64,000 nucleotides of DNA, from positions 24,126 through 88,125 of the forward strand of contig NZ_LZRN01000015.1 in assembly GCF_001678675.1 (NCBI RefSeq). The letters are read 5' to 3'. How positions within the stretch are numbered: the first letter of the stretch is position 1; each line of letters starts with the position of its first letter. This stretch comes from Gelidibacter algens (GTDB taxonomy: Bacteria > Bacteroidota > Bacteroidia > Flavobacteriales > Flavobacteriaceae). Below are positions 41,147 through 51,300 of the stretch, in pieces. The notes beneath the pieces are model-generated. The model made no database searches. It had not been told where the DNA came from and saw only the letters and a program-made list of their open reading frames with translations. Position numbers and translations under genes: made by a program.

Positions 41147-43522
41147 TTATCTTAACCTTCGCGACGTCCAATTAGTTGCAAGTGTGGTAAATACAACCAC
41201 GCTAATGGAGCTTAAAGGCATTAATATGGCGGCAATTACAGGTGCCAATTGACCGGTGACTGCAAAATAAACCCCAACCACGTTGTACATGAATGATAAT
41301 ACGAAACTCCATTTTACAATTTTGATGGCTGATTTTGACAATTTAATGAAGTTGCCTAGGTTATTAAACTTGTCAGCATCCAAGATGGCATCACACGCAG
41401 GAGAGAACACATTCACGTTCTCTGATAATGCAATACCAACATTACTTTGCGCCAAAGCTCCGGCATCATTCAGCCCGTCGCCAATCATCATGACTTTTGC
41501 ACCTTCACTTTGATGGTATTTAATGTAGTGCAATTTATCTTCTGGTTTTTGGTTAAATAACATTTTCGTTTTTACAGGAAGCAATTTTTTCAAATTTTCC
41601 AATTCGCCTTCGTTATCTCCAGATAAAATAGCCAAATCATAATGTTTTTTCAGCTTATTGAATAATTGTGACAGTCCTTTTCTATAGCTATTGTAAAACG
41701 TATATTTCCCTTTGTAGTCATTATTACTGCTGATATGAACAGATGTATTGAGTAACGCCATCTCATTGGTTTTGCCAACAAAATTGGCAGATCCAATTTT
41801 GATGCTATCCTGTTGGTGCACCCCTTCAATGCCTTGTCCCAAATGTTCTTCAAACTGATCGAGTGTAATAATGTCATTTTGATTTAGAAGGCTATAAAGC
41901 GTTCTGCTCAGCGGATGGTTGGAACCTCTCAATGTGTTTTTTAGCAGAATTTCTTCCGATGGAGAAAGAGACAATCCTTCATAAGTAGCTGTACTTTGTT
42001 TGTTGGAAGTGATGGTTCCGGTTTTGTCAAAAATAATGGTGTCAATAGCCGCCATTTGTTCAATGACGGTTGCATTTTTTAGATAGAATTTATGTTTCCC
42101 AAATATGCGCAACATATTACCAAGCGTAAATGGTGCAGCTAAAGCAATGGCGCAAGGGCATGCAATGATCAAAACTGAAGTAAAGACGTTTAAGGCTTTA
42201 CTAGAGTCTGCAAATAACCAAAAAGTTGTAGACACGAAAGCAATGCTCAACACCACAATGGTAAACCGCTTGCTTATTACGTTTGTTAAAGTGGTAAAGT
42301 CATCTTCTTTTGTTTTATTGAACACGTCATTACCCCATAATTGTGTTAAGTAACTTTGCTCCACACTTTTTAAGGCCTCCATTTCAATGCTCCCCGAGGT
42401 TTGCTTCCCGCCGGCAAAAAGTTTATCGCCCGATTCTTTCCTCACAGCTTCCGATTCTCCAGAGACAAAACTATAATCAATCTTTGCTTTTCCTTTGATA
42501 AGCACACCATCTACTGGAATCAATTCCTCATTTCTTATGAGCAATCGGTCGCCTTTTTCAATATCATAAACTTGTACAGGCTGCTCCGTACCATTTTTCA
42601 ATATTTTGGTAATGGCAATTGGAAAATAGGACTTATAATCCCGCTCAAACGATAAAAAGGAATAGGTTTTTTGCTGGAAAAATTTACCTAATAATAGAAA
42701 GAATAGCAATCCCGTCAAACTATCGAAAAAGCCAGAACCTAAATCGAACATAATATCTACTGTACTCCTTAAAAATAGAACCACGATGCCTAGGGCGATT
42801 GGCACATCGATATTCAGAATTTTGGCGCGCAATCCTTTGTAAGCAGATATAAAATAATCTGAGGCTGCATAAAACACAACTGGTAATGAAAACGCAAACA
42901 TTAACCATCTAAAAAGAGGTTTGTACTGCTCCAGCCAAAACTCATTGACCTCAAAATATTCTGGAAAAGATAAAAACATAACGTTCCCAAAGGCAAAACC
43001 TGCAATTCCAAGCTTGTATATAAGGGAGCGATTGACGTGGTTCTTTCCAGTAGAAAAATCCGCGAGACTGATGTAAGGCTCATAACCAATAGAGCTGAGC
43101 AAAATGACCACTTCTTTTAAGCTGTATGTTTCAGAATTAAATTGAAGACGTACTGTTTTCTTTCCAAAATCAACTTGAGGTGAGGATATGTTCGTGTTAA
43201 GTTTGTTTAAGTTTTCAAGAATCCAAATGCAAGAACTACAATGTATTTGAGGAATGTAGAGTGTTACTATTTGTGATTTGCCATCATCAAACTCTACTAA
43301 TTTGTCAATAATATTTTGCTGGGAAAGGAAGTCATATTTTCCTTGAATGTCTTTAGGTGTGGTGCCCGGATTTGATTGTAGGTCATAATAGCAGGTGAGA
43401 TCATTTTCTGAGAAAATCTCATAAACGGTCTTACAGCCTTGACAACAAAATGATTTTTCGTCAAAAATGATTGTGGACGCATCACATGGATCGCCACAGT
43501 GGAAACAGCCAGATTGCTCCAT
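41147..43522 (-). CDS. ccoI: Copper-translocating P-type ATPase of the cbb3 cluster (CcoI/FixI)
   Basis: A 791-residue P1B ATPase. The N-terminus has a Cys-rich segment (CFHCGDPC, FCCQGC, residues 6-30) and a heavy-metal-associated domain with CSSC (95-98). Eight membrane helices follow, with the CPC motif at 455-457, DKTGT around 499-503, SGDNEGE and GDGLNDAGALA. The Cys-rich leader is typical of CcoI. It supplies copper for cbb3 oxidase assembly. It is divergent from the Crp/Fnr gene and shares its operator; the ccoS operon downstream has its own promoter. Confidence 0.94.
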   Translation of the reverse strand: MEQSGCFHCGDPCDASTIIFDEKSFCCQGCKTVYEIFSENDLTCYYDLQSNPGTTPKDIQGKYDFLSQQNIIDKLVEFDDGKSQIVTLYIPQIHCSSCIWILENLNKLNTNISSPQVDFGKKTVRLQFNSETYSLKEVVILLSSIGYEPYISLADFSTGKNHVNRSLIYKLGIAGFAFGNVMFLSFPEYFEVNEFWLEQYKPLFRWLMFAFSLPVVFYAASDYFISAYKGLRAKILNIDVPIALGIVVLFLRSTVDIMFDLGSGFFDSLTGLLFFLLLGKFFQQKTYSFLSFERDYKSYFPIAITKILKNGTEQPVQVYDIEKGDRLLIRNEELIPVDGVLIKGKAKIDYSFVSGESEAVRKESGDKLFAGGKQTSGSIEMEALKSVEQSYLTQLWGNDVFNKTKEDDFTTLTNVISKRFTIVVLSIAFVSTTFWLFADSSKALNVFTSVLIIACPCAIALAAPFTLGNMLRIFGKHKFYLKNATVIEQMAAIDTIIFDKTGTITSNKQSTATYEGLSLSPSEEILLKNTLRGSNHPLSRTLYSLLNQNDIITLDQFEEHLGQGIEGVHQQDSIKIGSANFVGKTNEMALLNTSVHISSNNDYKGKYTFYNSYRKGLSQLFNKLKKHYDLAILSGDNEGELENLKKLLPVKTKMLFNQKPEDKLHYIKYHQSEGAKVMMIGDGLNDAGALAQSNVGIALSENVNVFSPACDAILDADKFNNLGNFIKLSKSAIKIVKWSFVLSFMYNVVGVYFAVTGQLAPVIAAILMPLSSISVVVFTTLATNWTSRRLR

Positions 43523-43546
43523 AATTATGCTCAGTTATACCTGGTG

Positions 43547-43606
43547 CAAAGGTGCAAAATGATAGCTGTTTAAACTATGATATTAGTCATGTTTTTCATA
43601 ATTTTG
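43547..43606. promoter_or_regulatory. Shared ccoI / Crp-Fnr divergent promoter with one operator
   Basis: The palindrome ATGATATTAGTCAT (43577-43590) is centred 29.5 bp from a near-consensus -7 on the minus strand (CACCTTTG, 43547-43554), the activating geometry for ccoI. On the plus strand a full -7, TAATTTTG (43599-43606), lies only 15.5 bp away, so the same bound protein would cover the regulator's own promoter. Confidence 0.65.
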
Positions 43607-43625
43607 AAGGCCAATGACAAGAGGT

Positions 43626-44303
43626 ATGAGTAGTTGTGAACAGTGTATTGCACGTCAGTTGAATTCCATGAATACGTTGACAAAAGACGAGCTTAAACAG
43701 GTTTCTGCATGTAAGATCACACGATCTTATAAAAAAGGTGATATTATTTTTAATGAAAACGAAATGCTCAATGGTGTCTATTGCGTCAGGGAAGGCATCT
43801 GCAAATTGACCAAAATGAGTGAAAATGGGAAAGATCAAACCATTAAATTACTTGGCGAGGGTGAGTTGATTGGCCAGCGTTCTATTATCAGTGAAGAGCG
43901 TACTAATTTGAGTGCCATTGCATTAAATGATGTCAAGGTGTGCTTTGTGCCAAAAGAGCAGATTCTCAGTAACATTAAATCCAACCAAGAATTTTCTTTT
44001 AAAGTGTTGCAGAGTCTGGCCCAAGATTTAAGAGAAGCGGAAGACGATTTAATAAATATGGCCCAAAAGACCGTCAGGCAACGGTTGGCTGAAGCCTTAA
44101 TATATGTGAGTAAAAGTTTTGGAGTAAATGAAGATGGGTATTTAAGTGTCAACTTATCGCGTGAGGAATATGCCAGTATTGTGGGGACTGCCACCGAGTC
44201 GGCCATTAGGATTTTATCACAGTTTAAAAAAGAAGGTCTGATTTCTACCCAAGGCAAAACGATAAAAATCGAAAATTTGAATGATTTGGGGCGCGTAGAA
44301 TAA
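43626..44303 (+). CDS. Crp/Fnr-family transcriptional regulator
   Basis: Start chosen at ATG 43626 (MSSCEQCIARQLNS); ATG 43614 would give four more residues and almost no leader. The 225-residue protein has a cyclic-nucleotide-type beta-roll (YKKGDIIFNENEMLNGVYCVREG), a dimer helix and a winged helix (LSREEYASIVGTATESAIRILSQFKKEG) with recognition residues ESAIR. Cys4, Cys7 and Cys29 near the N-terminus might bind a cluster, but the Fnr Cys pattern is not exact. It is the best candidate to bind the ATGAT-N4-ATCAT boxes of hemN, nirK, nos, copper and cco genes, and its own. Confidence 0.9.
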   Translation: MSSCEQCIARQLNSMNTLTKDELKQVSACKITRSYKKGDIIFNENEMLNGVYCVREGICKLTKMSENGKDQTIKLLGEGELIGQRSIISEERTNLSAIALNDVKVCFVPKEQILSNIKSNQEFSFKVLQSLAQDLREAEDDLINMAQKTVRQRLAEALIYVSKSFGVNEDGYLSVNLSREEYASIVGTATESAIRILSQFKKEGLISTQGKTIKIENLNDLGRVE

Positions 44304-44309
44304 TCAAAG

Positions 44310-45197
44310 TTAGTATTTCTTTTTGGGAATCATGACCTTGAGTTTTGTAGGCATCAGTTCTGCTGAAACGTGTTTCACGTCCCCAATAAATTCACCATCT
44401 ACTTGTAAAGAAACATTTGATTGACATTCAATGCTGACTTTTTTTACTGAAAAGCATTCTACAAATTCAGGGTTTCTATAGGAGTTTTCGTCTAAAGTCT
44501 TAAGAATATCAAGAATGTCAAGTTTCTTAAAAATCAGTACTTCAAATAGACCGTCATCCATTTTGCCCTCAGGATTGATAACTGCACCAGTTCCAAATTG
44601 TTTCGCATTGGCAATAGCTACCATGACGCCTTCAATCACTGTTGTTTTTTTATCAATGTGTAAAGAAAAGCTATAGGGCAAGTCAGCTTTGAGAAGTGTA
44701 GGGATGGTTTGAAGTGCGTATCCCAATTTACCTCTGATTTCTGAGTTTTCGTAATTCTTGATCAATGCCGCATTGATACCCAGATCAGCAATGTGCAAAC
44801 ATAAATGATCATTAATAGAAATCTTGTCCATCATTAAATAGCTCTCTCCCAATGCGATTTCTATTTGTTCTTCAAGACTATATGGAAGCATTAAGTTTGA
44901 AGCTAAGCCGTTGGCAGAACCCGCGGGAATCAAGCTGATGGCGACGTCTCTATTTTGAATAGCCCTAGCAACAACTTGTATGGTGCCATCGCCACCGGCA
45001 ACCAATACATTCTTAAAATTTCGGTCGTCTAAAAGTTTTCTGATTTGGAGATCATCAAACTTTCCTGTGGTTTCATACGTTTCAAACACGACGTTTCGAT
45101 CTTCTAAAATTTCAGTAATCTCTTTAATTAATTGTTCTTTTTCTGAGCCACCAGAAATGGGATTGATCACCAGGAGTAGTTTATTTTTCGATTCCAT
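44310..45197 (-). CDS. Diacylglycerol/lipid kinase family protein (YegS-like)
   Basis: A 295-residue cytosolic lipid kinase. The catalytic motif VLVAGGDGTIQVVARAI and the substrate loop SLIPAGSANGLASNL are clear, as is the C-terminal sandwich with SLQVDGEFIGDVKHV. It phosphorylates diacylglycerol or a similar lipid. It is convergent with the Crp/Fnr gene (6-nt gap) and divergent from an App1-like lipid phosphatase, an apt functional pair. Confidence 0.92.
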   Translation of the reverse strand: MESKNKLLLVINPISGGSEKEQLIKEITEILEDRNVVFETYETTGKFDDLQIRKLLDDRNFKNVLVAGGDGTIQVVARAIQNRDVAISLIPAGSANGLASNLMLPYSLEEQIEIALGESYLMMDKISINDHLCLHIADLGINAALIKNYENSEIRGKLGYALQTIPTLLKADLPYSFSLHIDKKTTVIEGVMVAIANAKQFGTGAVINPEGKMDDGLFEVLIFKKLDILDILKTLDENSYRNPEFVECFSVKKVSIECQSNVSLQVDGEFIGDVKHVSAELMPTKLKVMIPKKKY

Positions 45198-45260
45198 AAA
45201 GTCTATAAATCTGCTTAAAATTAAGTAATTTGTAACTTATTACATATAATTATTCTTCAA

Positions 45261-46229
45261 TTGGCAAAACTAGATTTGAAATTATACCGCGGCTATGTTA
45301 ATGATCAGGGACTCATTGTTTCAGGACATGTCTTTAAATCTTGGGCACCAGACAAATACCGTTTGGATAAAAAAGGCATTCGCCATGCTGTGTCCATTTT
45401 ACACATGTTTAGGATCAAGCCCTATTCAAATATTGAGGTTACCATGACTTTTAAAGGACTTAAGGTGACCACGCGAACTTTGGATGATGGTTTTTTTAGG
45501 TTTATCGTTCCTTTTAATGAAGATGTAAAAAGCGGATGGCACCCCTACGAAGTAACCTGCAACTTTTATGATTTTGGGATTGTGCAACACGGAGAAATTC
45601 TAAAACCGTTTGAAAGTAAGTTGGCGATTATTTCAGATATTGATGATACTTTTTTGATTTCACACAGTAATAACTTTTTCAAGAAATTGTATGTCCTTTT
45701 ATTAAGGAACGTCAATAGTCGGAAAATTTTTGATGATGTCGTGCAACACTATAAAGCCCTAAGCACTTCAGGTCAGACCAATGATGAGGCTTCTAATTCC
45801 TTTTTTTATGTATCGAGTAGTGAATGGAATCTGTATGAGTTTATTGAGACTTTTGCACGCCTGCATGAATTGCCTAAAGCGGTTATAAAGCTTAAAAAAA
45901 TAAAGACCGGAATTTCTGATTTCTTATTTACGGGAAGAGGAAGCCATGATCATAAATATGTCAAGATGAAAGAGATTATTTCATTCTATCCTCAGTTAGA
46001 GTATGTGCTTTTGGGTGATGATTCACAGCATGATCCGCAAATTTATGAACGCATCTGTAAAATATTCCCAAAGAACATTAAGGCGGTTTATATCAGGCAG
46101 ACTTCAAGGCATAAAAAAGATAAAGTGAGTACTATTTTGAATAATATCACAGATATGGAAGTCGCAACCTGTTACTATAAATTTAGCCGAGAAGCGATAG
46201 CACATTCAAAATCTATTGGTGTTATTTGA
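45261..46229 (+). CDS. App1-like phosphatidate phosphatase (DUF2183)
   Basis: A 322-residue protein with the App1/DUF2183 catalytic motifs. LAIISDIDDTFL is the DxDxT HAD motif, and FLFTGRGSHDHK and LLGDDSQHDPQIY are the later ones. The N-terminal part is a beta domain. No ATG lies near the family N-terminus, so TTG at 45261 is taken as start. It probably dephosphorylates phosphatidate, opposite in sense to the divergent lipid kinase. It ends at a strong bidirectional terminator. Confidence 0.88.
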   Translation: MAKLDLKLYRGYVNDQGLIVSGHVFKSWAPDKYRLDKKGIRHAVSILHMFRIKPYSNIEVTMTFKGLKVTTRTLDDGFFRFIVPFNEDVKSGWHPYEVTCNFYDFGIVQHGEILKPFESKLAIISDIDDTFLISHSNNFFKKLYVLLLRNVNSRKIFDDVVQHYKALSTSGQTNDEASNSFFYVSSSEWNLYEFIETFARLHELPKAVIKLKKIKTGISDFLFTGRGSHDHKYVKMKEIISFYPQLEYVLLGDDSQHDPQIYERICKIFPKNIKAVYIRQTSRHKKDKVSTILNNITDMEVATCYYKFSREAIAHSKSIGVI

Positions 46230-46243
46230 GTTTTTACACCATA

Positions 46244-46278
46244 ATAAACCCCAAAGTGTTTTAAGCTTTGGGGTTTAT
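46244..46278. terminator. Bidirectional terminator
   Basis: A perfect 13-bp stem, ataaaccccaaag (46244-46256) with ctttggggtttat (46266-46278), lies between the convergent App1-like and S9 peptidase genes. Confidence 0.88.
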
Positions 46279-46353
46279 GATGGTCAGCAACTCAGAGTTT
46301 TTAAACTGTCAAAATCTCATGAGTTTTCAATGTGACAGGACATGCGCTTCTGA

Positions 46354-48300
46354 TTACTCTTTCGCTTTTATCTCTGTAGAATTCATCTCGCCATCAATAG
46401 GCTGCTTTTCATTTTTCAAGTATTTATCGAGAAACTGAACAACTCTGCTATAGGCTTCAATCTGGTTCTCTTTTTTCACAAATCCATGACCTTCATCATC
46501 AAAAAGCACGTATTCCACAGGGACGCCATTTTTACGAACGCCAGCAACAATTTCATCAGATTCTACCTGCAAAACCCGTGGGTCTTGAGAGCCTTGTAAA
46601 ACAATCAGTGGCTTGGTCACTTTATCAGTGTGGAATAATGGGGAAATTCGTTTTAATCGCACTGAATCTGCGGTAAACGGATCGCCCAATTCCAAATACA
46701 ATGATTTTCTCAAAGATTCCCAATATGGCGGGATACTCTTTAAAGTTCTGATCCAATTGGTCACGCCAAATAAATTCACGCCCACATCAAATTCTTCAGG
46801 AGTATAGGTTAGGGCTGCCATCGTCATGTATCCACCATAAGAGCCTCCAATAATTCCAATTTTATCACCATCAATTTCTGGTTGGGTGGCCAGCCAATTT
46901 TTGCCTTCTACACAATCCTGTAAATCTTTTTCGCCATGATTAAGGTCGTCCATCTGGTAAAAGGTTTTGCCATAACCACTGCTACCGCGATTATTGACGG
47001 CCAAAACAGCATAACCATGATTGACCATATATTGCAAAAAGGAGTTAAATCCCTGACGGGTTTGACCTCCAGGACCACCATGTACCCATATCATTCCAGG
47101 CACTTTATTGTCCTTAGAAGCTTGATGAGGTAAGTAGTAAATGGCAGGAATTTCTACACCGTCAAAAGATTTGTAGCGCACCACCTTGGCGGTAACCAAA
47201 TCTTCAGGATGAATGTCTTCATTTAATACATTGGTGAGTTTGTGCTGTTCTTTAGTTTCAAAATTGTAAGTGTATAAATTAGATGGTGTGTTGGATCCAC
47301 CAACATACATGCGCATCCATTTTTCATCATCGCTCATTCCGACACTGGTAATGCTTTGGTCTCCAAAATCGGGCAGTTCAATAGGCATGTTTGTCTTTGT
47401 ATCAATAACTTCAATGACATTTTTACCATCTTCATTAACATAAACGACCATATAGTTGCCTTTTTCTGTAAAGCCAGCCCCTGAAATGTCCCAAGGTTTC
47501 TGAAGCACGTTAGATTTTTCTTTGGTATTGAGATCGTATTTCATCAGATATGAAAATTCAGCACCATTGTCAGTCGTATAATAAAGTGAAGCGCTATCAT
47601 TAGAAAAATCCTGTGCTGCATTGCCGCTTTGGTTCTCATTGATCTTTGTTTTCTCTCGTGTTTTTACGTTATAAATAAATAAGTCACTGTCATTGGTATT
47701 TAAAGACTGCACCAAAGCAATGTGGTTTTTGTCATTGGAGATGCTACTAAAATTCAAACCATCATTATTTTGATAGATCATTTTTGAGTTGAAATTAGTG
47801 AGATCCATCTCATAGACATCAAAAAATTTCGGATTCATTTTGTTAGATCCGAAGTAAAAGGTCTTGCCATCTTCAGCCCAACCATAAAATTCTGATTTCA
47901 CTCCTTTTTCTGGAGTCAAATCGGTGATGGTTCCGGTGGTGTCCCGTAAAAACAGATGATTGATTTCGTCCCCATTGCCATCTGCAGACAATAACATACG
48001 GTCATCATTTGGAAAAAATGATTCTGCAAAATAAGACGTGCTGTCAGATGCCGTAACAGGCGTGTAGCTCCCTCCGGTGGCAGGAACCGTGTACACATTG
48101 TAAATCCCTGAACGGTTGCTGGAGATAAGAAGTTTGGAGTTGTCATATGAAAAACTGCCACCGCCAACGGCTTCGTTATCCATAAATTGTTCAATGGTAT
48201 ACTGCTCAACCTTGATGGCAGTATCTTCATTTTTCATGTCTTTTTTGTCCTTACATGAGACAAATGTCAGTAATACTAATACGAAACTAATGTACTTCAT
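46354..48300 (-). CDS. S9-family peptidase (prolyl oligopeptidase type) lipoprotein
   Basis: A 648-residue lipoprotein (LLTFVSCKD, Cys16). Residues 30-380 form a beta-propeller with TolB/WD-like blades. Residues 400-630 form an alpha/beta-hydrolase domain with nucleophile GGSYGGY, Asp in VLQGSQDPRV and His in DEGHGF. It cleaves short peptides in the periplasm. It overlaps the preceding 1094-residue protein gene by 4 nt (ATGA), so the pair is one unit. Confidence 0.92.
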   Translation of the reverse strand: MKYISFVLVLLTFVSCKDKKDMKNEDTAIKVEQYTIEQFMDNEAVGGGSFSYDNSKLLISSNRSGIYNVYTVPATGGSYTPVTASDSTSYFAESFFPNDDRMLLSADGNGDEINHLFLRDTTGTITDLTPEKGVKSEFYGWAEDGKTFYFGSNKMNPKFFDVYEMDLTNFNSKMIYQNNDGLNFSSISNDKNHIALVQSLNTNDSDLFIYNVKTREKTKINENQSGNAAQDFSNDSASLYYTTDNGAEFSYLMKYDLNTKEKSNVLQKPWDISGAGFTEKGNYMVVYVNEDGKNVIEVIDTKTNMPIELPDFGDQSITSVGMSDDEKWMRMYVGGSNTPSNLYTYNFETKEQHKLTNVLNEDIHPEDLVTAKVVRYKSFDGVEIPAIYYLPHQASKDNKVPGMIWVHGGPGGQTRQGFNSFLQYMVNHGYAVLAVNNRGSSGYGKTFYQMDDLNHGEKDLQDCVEGKNWLATQPEIDGDKIGIIGGSYGGYMTMAALTYTPEEFDVGVNLFGVTNWIRTLKSIPPYWESLRKSLYLELGDPFTADSVRLKRISPLFHTDKVTKPLIVLQGSQDPRVLQVESDEIVAGVRKNGVPVEYVLFDDEGHGFVKKENQIEAYSRVVQFLDKYLKNEKQPIDGEMNSTEIKAKE

Positions 48301-51300
48301 AATTTAAAGGTTTTGATTGGTTTGAATGGTGATGCTTGTAAGCTTTCTATACGTGTTTGATATATTTGCCAGTCTTTTTCGAAAAATGTATTGGTCTTTT
48401 CCAAAGCCGATTGTAGTTCATTCTTGGCATGCTTTATTAAGGTTGTCTCTGTGGATGTGATACCATTTTGTCTGGACTGCACATAACCATTGGCAATGCC
48501 AATGCGTTGCATAACCGTTATTTCGGGATTGCGAGTAATACCTTGGCGTTTGTCTTCTTTGCCCAAATACCTTGCAATAAGGCTGTCAAGGTCTTTAATA
48601 ATATCTTTTGAAGACTTAATTTCAGCTTTGTATTTAGTCTTGTCCAATGCGTTCAAGTTCTTTTCAAAATTTTCGGCTACAGTTTTACTTTCCACCAATT
48701 GTGCCACAGCGTCGGCTGCAGTTTTTTGCAGTTGTTCCAATTCTTTAGATGCGGCATATACGTCGTCAGTATTTTTGGCAGAAATGTCTAAACGAGGATC
48801 TGATTTTACAGTAATTATCTCTTCGGAAGTGTGGTCGCCAAAGGTGATTACGGCTCTGTAATCTCCTGGTTTTACAATGACACCACTTGGTTCACTTTTT
48901 CTTTTTGTCGTTGATTTGGAAGGTCTGTCCACACCTGCTTCATCCATATACCACGACCATTTGTAAACCCCGCTTGAATCTGGTGCTTTTTGTTCTAGGG
49001 TTCGGATAAGTCTGTCAGCATCATAAATGTGCATCGTCAAGGTATCCCATTTCACATCTTTCACCTTTTGAAGTGTATCATTCTCAGATTCTACAATTTC
49101 TTCTTCTGGGAAATCTTCATCCGAAGGATTTAAGTTCTCGGTTTTAGGTTTTTGGCTTTTCTCTAGAATATCTTTCGGCTTAATATCAGTGTTAATAGTA
49201 TCTTTTTTAGGATCGATTTTCACATAATAAGACAATTGAACGCCTGAAGGTTTGTTTTCTCCTTGATACATAGCATCAGCTCCAAATCTACTTCCGGTGG
49301 GTTGTTGATATGCTGCTTGATAGGCTATTGGCGGTGTGAATAATTCTAATTTTTGATTGACCAATTGTTTGTTTTTAGCCAATTCCCGAAGCGGACGAAT
49401 ATCATCCATAACCCATGCGGCCCTTCCAAAGGTTCCAATGATTAGGTCATGCTCGCGAGGGTGAATCACTAAATCCTTGACGGACACGGTTGGAAACCCT
49501 TCTGTCCATTTGGTCCACTCGGTGCCGGCGTCTATTGAGATATATAGGCCGTCATCAGTGCCTAGGAACATTAAATTTGGTTCTTCTAAATCTTCAACAA
49601 TAGATAACGTGTAACTGATAACATCTGTTTCGTCAATGATACGTGTCCACGTTTTGCCATAATCTTTAGTGCGGTAGGCATATGGTGCAAAATTGAAACG
49701 TCTATAATCATTGGCGACCAGTAATGCTTCACCTTTGTTTTTATTGGATGCCTTTATTTGTGGAATCCAACTGCCTGCAGGAAGCCCTTTGATGTTTTTG
49801 GTGACATCGGTCCAGTTTTGTCCACCGTTTTGAGTGATATGGACACGGCCATCATCTGTTCCTGCCCAAAGCATATTCTGTTCAACCGGAGAAGGTTCGA
49901 TAACCAAAATGGTACAGTGGTTTTCAGCTCCAGTGGCATCCATGGTAATGCCACCACTTTCGCTTTGTTTAAGTTTTTCAGGATCATTAGTGGTTAAGTC
50001 TGGGGAAATGATGCTCCAAGTCTCACCTTTATCGGTTGATTTATGTACAAATTGACTGCCAAAGTAAATGGTGCTATTATCAAATGGATCCATGTTAATG
50101 GCAGAATTCCAATTAAAACGCAATTCAGTGTCAGCCTCTGGATGTGTAGGACGGACGATATAGTTATTACCTGTTTGCCAGTCATACCGTGTCACATAAC
50201 CTTGCTGACTCATTGACCATCCATAGCGCGAATCATCTTTGTCTGGAACGACATCAAAACCATCCCCAAAACTGATTTCCTGCCAATAGCTGTTGCGTAT
50301 GCCCTGATCACGCCAAACATAAGCTGGCCCTCGCCAAGACCCATTATCTTGCATGCCTCCATACACATTGTATGGAAATTCATTATCGACGCTAATATGA
50401 TAAAATTGCGCCACAGGAAGATTGCCTATAAATCGCCATGATTTCCCACCATCTTTAGTGATATTCAGTCCGCCATCATTTCCATCAATCATAAATTGGC
50501 CGTTTTTAGGATGTATCCACCATGCGTGATGATCAGGGTGGACGCCATTGTCAACGCCGTAAGCTGGCATCAGCTGATCAAAATTCTTTCCACCGTCTTG
50601 ACTGACGTTTATATATGTAAATACTGAATAGACACGATTTTCATTTTGAGGGTCTACATAAATTTCAGAGTAGTAAAAAGGACGATCGCCGATATCATTT
50701 TTGTCATTGATCATTTTCCATTTAAAACCACCATCTTCACTTTTATAGAGTGCGTTTTTTTCTGCTTCAACTAACGCGTAAACAATGTTTGGTTTGTTGG
50801 GCGCAATGGCGATTCCAATACGACCGAGATCTCCTTTTGGTAAGCCATCTTTATCTGTTAACTTTTTCCATGTTTTTCCACCATCATGGGTCATGTGCAA
50901 TCCCGAACCTTCACCACCAGAATTGAAAAACCAAGGCTCGCGTTTGTGTTCCCATAGTGCAGCAATCAATTTATTTGGGTTTGTTGGATCCATAACCAAA
51001 TCGGCAGCACCAGTCTTATTATTAGCGAAGAGAATTTTGTTCCAAGTGTCGCCGCCATCGGTCGTTTTAAAAACACCACGTTCAGGATGTTCGCCCCAAG
51101 GTGAGCCGATAGCTGCCACATAAATTACATTTGGATTGGTTGGGTCAATAATGATTCGGTGGATATGTCTTGTTTTTTCTAGACCTTTTAATTGCCAACT
51201 TTTACCGCCATCAAGCGACCGATAAATGCCATAGCCACCATTCAAACTATTTCTCGGATTTCCTTCTCCAGTACCTACCCAAATCACGCTTGGATTTGAT

